This document shows positions 13,788 through 16,825 of a stretch of DNA of 16,825 nucleotides, in pieces. The stretch's first letter is position 1. Each line of letters begins with the position of its first letter. The DNA is from Deinococcus roseus (GTDB taxonomy: Bacteria; Deinococcota; Deinococci; Deinococcales; Deinococcaceae): positions 1-16,825 of the forward strand of contig NZ_BMOD01000049.1 of NCBI RefSeq assembly GCF_014646895.1, in the 5' to 3' direction. Under the pieces are notes generated by a model. The model saw nothing but the letters and a program-made list of their open reading frames with translations, did not search any database and was not told where the DNA came from. The position numbers were made by a program, and so were the translations under genes.

Positions 13788-13799
13788 GGCAACGATTCC
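13788..13799. promoter_or_regulatory. Candidate LacI-family operator downstream of the regulator promoter
   Basis: GGCAACGATTCC shares 9 of 12 positions with the isoamylase site (pattern GGMARCGRTTCC) and the CG centre. It extends into the wider palindrome ATGG/CCAT. It starts about 17 nt after the -10, a usual roadblock or autorepression position. Confidence 0.5.
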
Positions 13800-13837
13800 A
13801 TGAGAAAACATCCCTTTCGGGAAGGAGATCCAGTACC

Positions 13838-13966
13838 ATGAAAACAACATGGCCAAAATCACCATCAAAGACGTTGCCAGACACGCCGGAGTGCAACCCA
13901 GCACGGTGTCACGGGCCATCAACAACCACCCCAACATCCTTCCGGAAACCAAAGCCCGCATTCTGA
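13838..13966 (+). CDS. Possible overlapping leader ORF (42 codons)
   Basis: The strong SD AAGGAG (13822-13827) stands 10 nt before this ATG but 21 nt before the regulator ATG at 13849, which is in another frame. The ORF runs 42 codons and stops with TGA at 13964-13966 inside the regulator gene. Its product is Pro/Thr-rich and looks like no known protein. It may be a translational control leader or only a chance frame. Confidence 0.25.
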   Translation: MKTTWPKSPSKTLPDTPECNPARCHGPSTTTPTSFRKPKPAF

Positions 13967-14847
13967 ACACCATTCAGGAGCTCGGTTACGTGCCGGACCG
14001 GGCCGCCAAGAACTTCCGCACCGGAAAGACCCGCAGCATCAGCGTGATCCTGCCCATCACCGGAAGTGATTTTTACAACCGCCTGCTCAACAGCATCGAC
14101 GAAACCTTAGAAGAATACGAATACGACGCTGGCGTTTACCCCCTGCTCTCTGAGCGCCGACTGTCCCGTTACCAGGACCCCTCCGCCCTCCCCTACCACA
14201 CCGACGGTCTGGTGTTCGCCTCCCTGAACCCCAACCACCTGTACGAAAACCTCTTCAGCATTCAGGGTTTGCCCGCAGTGGTGCTGGACATTTCCACCCC
14301 CAATTTCGACAACGTGACCATCAACAACGAACTCGGTGGCTACCTTGCTGGAATGCACCTGCAGGAACGCCCGGCTGAAACTTTCGTGATCAACGTGGAA
14401 GAACTTTTTGACACCCCTTTCACCAGCGGGGTTTTTGCCCAGCGGGTCAAAGGCTTCCAGAAAGCCCAGCAAGAAGCGGGCCTCCGCTTCGAGGAAGACC
14501 AGCTGTACACCAGTGCCTTCACCATGCGCAGTGTGCGTGAAACCGCCCGCCTGTTGTTGCAAGAACGCAAAGGCAAAATCAATGTGTTCACCACCTGTGA
14601 TTTCTTTGCCTACGGCCTCATCGAAGAAGTGCGTCTGGCCGGACTGACCCTCGGAGACGATGTGCGGATTGTGGGCTTTGACGACGAACCGCAGGCGCAG
14701 GACCTGGGCCTCACCACCCTGCACCAGCCCGTGGAAGAAATGGGTCACACCCTGGCCCAGATGCTGATGGAACGCATCGAAAACCCGGATTTGCCTGTGC
14801 GCAGCGTGCAGTTTGAGCCCATCCTGAAAGTTCGCAGCACCACCTGA
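13849..14847 (+). CDS. LacI-family transcriptional regulator (probable maltodextrin/glucan repressor)
   Basis: This is a 332-aa regulator. Residues 1-60 are the classical LacI HTH and hinge region (ITIKDVARHAGVQPSTVSR, then ILNTIQELGYVPDRAAKNFR). Residues 62-332 form the periplasmic-binding-protein-like effector domain (SISVILPITGSDFYNRLL near its start and VRIVGFDDEP late in the fold). The ATG at 13849 gives the usual MAKITIKDVA start, although the best SD fits another ATG 11 nt upstream. It is divergent from isoamylase and cotranscribed with the GH13 gene, so the likely effector is a maltodextrin-type sugar; that is inference. The gene probably represses itself and both enzymes through CG-centred 12-mers at 13586 and 13788. 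A 14-bp tandem duplication overlaps its stop codon. Confidence 0.93.
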   Translation: MAKITIKDVARHAGVQPSTVSRAINNHPNILPETKARILNTIQELGYVPDRAAKNFRTGKTRSISVILPITGSDFYNRLLNSIDETLEEYEYDAGVYPLLSERRLSRYQDPSALPYHTDGLVFASLNPNHLYENLFSIQGLPAVVLDISTPNFDNVTINNELGGYLAGMHLQERPAETFVINVEELFDTPFTSGVFAQRVKGFQKAQQEAGLRFEEDQLYTSAFTMRSVRETARLLLQERKGKINVFTTCDFFAYGLIEEVRLAGLTLGDDVRIVGFDDEPQAQDLGLTTLHQPVEEMGHTLAQMLMERIENPDLPVRSVQFEPILKVRSTT

Positions 14848-14861
14848 GCAGCACCACCTGA
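14834..14861 (+). repeat. 14-bp tandem duplication across the regulator stop codon
   Basis: GCAGCACCACCTGA occurs twice back to back (14834-14847 and 14848-14861). The first copy ends with the TGA stop. The second copy is therefore untranslated and looks like a recent slippage event. Confidence 0.9.
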
Positions 14862-14890
14862 GTTGACCAAGCTCAAAATTCAATTCATCC

Positions 14891-14914
14891 CCAGGAACCT
14901 CACAGAGGTTCTGG
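14891..14914 (+). promoter_or_regulatory. Intergenic hairpin between regulator and GH13 gene
   Basis: CCAG-AACCTC with one bulged G pairs with GAGGTTCTGG around an ACA loop, followed by CCCCTTTTC. It could attenuate transcription into the GH13 gene or protect the regulator mRNA end. Confidence 0.45.
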
Positions 14915-14940
14915 CCCCTTTTCATGCCCCAAGGAGCACC

Positions 14941-16347
14941 ATGACCCCCAACTGGATTCAGGACGCCATCTTCTACCAGATCTTTCCAGACCGCTTCTGC
15001 AACAGTGGTTCCAGCCTCAATCCGAGAGACACAGTGCCCTGGAACAGCGCACCGCAAGGTCACACCTTCACCGGAGGGGACCTGAAAGGCATCCAGAGCA
15101 AACTGCAGCACATCGCAAACCTGGGATGCACAGCCATTTACCTCAACCCCATCTTCAAAGCGGGCACCAACCACCGCTACGACACCGAAGATTACTTCCT
15201 GATTGACCCCGCACTGGGAACGCTGCAGGACTTCAAGGACTTGCTGGACGCCGCCCACCAGCTGAATCTGAAAGTCATTCTGGATGGGGTTTTCAACCAC
15301 TGCAGCACTCTGTTTGCCCCTTTTCAGGATTTGCTTCAACACGGCGAGGAATCCAGGTACCGCCACTGGTTCACGCCCTACAGTTTTCCCCTCACCCACA
15401 CCCCTTACGCCAATTACGCCACCTTTGGCAACCACGGCAGCATGCCGAGACTCAACACCAGTGAGAAAGACGTGCAGGATTACTTCATTCAGGTGACCCT
15501 GTACTGGCTGTCTCTGGGTGTGAACGGCTGGCGCATGGATGTGGCCTTCGAGGCCGATTTCTTGCTCTGGCAGCGCCTGCGCGAAGCCGTCAAATCCCAG
15601 TACCCCGAAGCTTACCTGGTGGCCGAAGAATGGCGGGACCCCTTCTCTTACCTGCAAGGTGACACTTTCGATGGCGTGATGCACTACACCCTCAAGGATC
15701 TGTGGTTCGGGCTGGCTGTGCATGACGGGATCAATGCACAGGCTTTTGTGCAGGCTGTGCAGACCCTCAGAAACCGCCTGCCTGCAGCGCACGAAAAGGC
15801 CATGCTGACCCTGCTGGGCTCCCACGACACCCCCCGCGTGCTCACCGAGGCCAGAGACAGAGAGCAGACTGTCAAACTGCTTTACACCCTGCTGATGACT
15901 TTTCCTGGTGCACCCATGGTCTATTACGGAGACGAGGTGGGCCTGAACGGGGGCCACGATCCAGCATGCCGCAAAGGCATGGTCTGGCAGGAAGAACACT
16001 GGAACAGAAGCCTGTACCAGCACATTGCTTCCCTGATCCAGCTTCGCAAGACCCAGCCAGAATTGCGACAGGGCACCCTGGAATTCCTGCACGCCGATGA
16101 CCGGGTGGTGTGGTACCGCCGCACCGAAAACGGCCAGAGCACCTACGTGTTGATCAACTGCACCCACATGGAACGGGACATCACCCTGCCTTTTGACGCT
16201 CCAGACCAGACCCTGATGGAAAGCCTCACTGGATGCAGTTTTTCCGTGCGCAATGGCAAACTCCACCTCAGGAGCCTGGCCCCTCGCACATCGCTGGTGT
16301 TCACTGAAGTGAAGTCTGAGACGCCTGCAAATCCCGTGCTGGTTTAA
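14941..16347 (+). CDS. GH13 alpha-glucan hydrolase (neopullulanase / maltogenic amylase / cyclomaltodextrinase type)
   Basis: This is a 468-aa cytoplasmic enzyme without signal peptide. The ATG at 14941 has AAGGAG 4 nt upstream and opens the typical start of the family, NWIQDAIFYQIFPDRF; a longer frame from a TTG at 14863 is not supported. GH13 regions in order: DGVFNH (115-120), GWRMDVA with nucleophile Asp200, VAEEW with probable acid/base Glu229, and LLGSHDTPR with Asp296. The IYLNPIF motif and the SHDTPR form point to the GH13_20-like group, which hydrolyses maltodextrins, cyclodextrins or pullulan. It lacks the N-terminal CBM34 domain usual in neopullulanase and is shorter (468 versus about 580 aa), so the substrate is uncertain. 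It follows the LacI-family gene in the same direction and should process imported maltodextrins. Confidence 0.92.
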   Translation: MTPNWIQDAIFYQIFPDRFCNSGSSLNPRDTVPWNSAPQGHTFTGGDLKGIQSKLQHIANLGCTAIYLNPIFKAGTNHRYDTEDYFLIDPALGTLQDFKDLLDAAHQLNLKVILDGVFNHCSTLFAPFQDLLQHGEESRYRHWFTPYSFPLTHTPYANYATFGNHGSMPRLNTSEKDVQDYFIQVTLYWLSLGVNGWRMDVAFEADFLLWQRLREAVKSQYPEAYLVAEEWRDPFSYLQGDTFDGVMHYTLKDLWFGLAVHDGINAQAFVQAVQTLRNRLPAAHEKAMLTLLGSHDTPRVLTEARDREQTVKLLYTLLMTFPGAPMVYYGDEVGLNGGHDPACRKGMVWQEEHWNRSLYQHIASLIQLRKTQPELRQGTLEFLHADDRVVWYRRTENGQSTYVLINCTHMERDITLPFDAPDQTLMESLTGCSFSVRNGKLHLRSLAPRTSLVFTEVKSETPANPVLV

Positions 16348-16365
16348 TGTCCATTCAAGAAAGAA

Positions 16366-16391
16366 GCAGCCAGCAAAACAGGACTGGCTGC
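16366..16391 (+). terminator. Hairpin after the GH13 gene (imperfect terminator)
   Basis: GCAGCCAG (16366-16373) and CTGGCTGC (16384-16391) form a perfect 8-bp stem 18 nt after the stop. It is followed by GAAAACC and no T-run, so termination would be weak or factor-assisted. Confidence 0.45.
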
Positions 16392-16456
16392 GAAAACCAG
16401 GTGGATGCAGTGGGTTTGCGTGAATGGCGCCTCATCTGACTGAAGATTGGACGTGG

Positions 16457-16462
16457 TACAAT
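16457..16462 (+). promoter_or_regulatory. Extended -10 element of a leaderless small gene
   Basis: TGGTACAAT is an extended -10 (TGn plus TACAAT at 16457-16462) with its last base 6 nt before the ATG at 16469. This places transcription start at or next to the start codon, as in Deinococcus leaderless genes. There is no SD. Confidence 0.6.
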
Positions 16463-16468
16463 TGAGTC

Positions 16469-16678
16469 ATGAGTGAATCTGTTCTTGAGCGTGCCAAACG
16501 AGAATTTTTACGGGGAACAGGATTCAACAGTCCAGATCAGGCCATTTCATCGGGACTCAGAACCGTTGAAGAGTGGTCTGTTTGCCTGGACCGCTGCCGC
16601 GATGAAGCCGCAGAACTCAAGCACCCCACGCAACCCCTCAGAAAAACCCCGTTCAGGTCCAGAAGCACCCGAGCGTGA
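16469..16678 (+). CDS. Small hypothetical protein, probably leaderless
   Basis: This is a 69-aa protein with no recognised family. The N-terminal half is likely helical and well behaved (SVLERAKREFLRG, then TVEEWSVCLDRC), while the last 20 or so residues are basic and low in complexity (PFRSRSTRA). It has no signal peptide or membrane segment. Support for coding comes from the extended -10 placed for a leaderless start and from the strong terminator directly behind the stop. It stands alone between the GH13 operon and a convergent minus-strand gene. Function unknown. Confidence 0.55.
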   Translation: MSESVLERAKREFLRGTGFNSPDQAISSGLRTVEEWSVCLDRCRDEAAELKHPTQPLRKTPFRSRSTRA

Positions 16679-16684
16679 ACCTTT

Positions 16685-16723
16685 ATCAAAAAAGGCAGAA
16701 CCCCAGGTTCTGCCTTTTTTGAT
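16685..16723. terminator. Bidirectional rho-independent terminator
   Basis: An 18-bp perfect inverted repeat with a 3-nt loop: GGCAGAACC/GGTTCTGCC flanked by ATCAAAAAA on the left and TTTTTTGAT on the right. It serves the small plus-strand gene and the minus-strand gene ending at 16728. Confidence 0.93.
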
Positions 16724-16727
16724 GCCT

Positions 16728-16825
16728 TTATGCCTCTGGTTTCGCTCTGGGCACTTCGGGGTTTTGCACAAACTCGGTGGGGTCGAGTTCATCAAAGCCA
16801 ATTTCTTTCTCGTACTGCTGGATTT
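16728..16825 (-). CDS. C-terminal end of an unidentified protein (partial)
   Basis: On the minus strand the frame reads 31 residues to a TAA at 16730-16728, entering from the right edge. The visible tail contains EKEIGFDELDPTEFVQ and then a Pro-rich end, NPEVPRAKPEA. It looks coding because it ends 5 nt from the bidirectional terminator and is acidic without rare codons. Too little is visible to name the protein. Confidence 0.6.
   Translation of the reverse strand, partial: IQQYEKEIGFDELDPTEFVQNPEVPRAKPEA

Noticed and set aside
14107..16266. 719-codon open frame on the minus strand
   Set aside because: It is antisense to the LacI-family and GH13 genes, which have complete motifs and good SDs on the plus strand; its translation is Gln/His/Val-rich and without family features.

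Overview
The window looks like a Deinococcus-type chromosome (Deinococcota). The evidence is moderately GC-rich coding sequence, -10 elements placed 6 nt upstream of start codons (leaderless style), a Rhs-type HINT toxin tip, and a Pseudomonas-type isoamylase beside a LacI/GH13 locus. This assignment is an inference, because no rRNA or tRNA lies in the window.

Positions 1 to about 11,100 form an accessory island. A partial excisionase-like HTH gene (minus, leaving the window at the left edge) is divergent from a tyrosine recombinase (int1, 508-1689). Behind int1 lies a short, AT-richer cassette: the C-terminal half of a pretoxin HINT domain fused to a deaminase-fold toxin (1771-2460), then a likely immunity gene (2468-3070) and a strong terminator. 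Next come an AAA-ATPase-like/PD-(D/E)XK protein (minus, 3213-4751) and a second recombinase (int2, 4832-6007). Int2 is a clear paralogue of int1 in the same orientation. Three minus-strand genes follow (6136-7864): an SH3-like hypothetical, an unrecognised protein and an ankyrin-repeat protein. They resemble what is often seen as orphan immunity cargo. A Tn3-family transposase (7965-11027) closes the island. Its frame is open over 1020 codons except for one in-frame TAA at codon 398.

Positions 11,100 to 16,825 hold an ordinary alpha-glucan utilisation locus. A lipoprotein isoamylase (minus, 11134-13482) is divergent from a LacI-family regulator (13849-14847), which is followed by a cytoplasmic GH13 maltodextrin hydrolase (14941-16347). 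Both sides of the divergent region carry a related CG-centred 12-mer (GGAAGCGGTTCC and GGCAACGATTCC). One overlaps the -35 of the isoamylase promoter and the other lies just downstream of the lacI-type promoter. One repressor probably controls both arms: the isoamylase debranches glucan outside the cytoplasm and the GH13 enzyme cuts imported maltodextrins. A leaderless small ORF, a near-perfect bidirectional terminator and the tail of a minus-strand gene close the window.

The most interesting part is the integrase, truncated HINT, toxin, immunity, integrase arrangement. It looks like a promoterless toxin-tip cassette parked beside two sister recombinases. Both recombinase genes carry a 5-nt-loop hairpin just upstream of the start codon, and int1 is followed by a tandem-repeat array.
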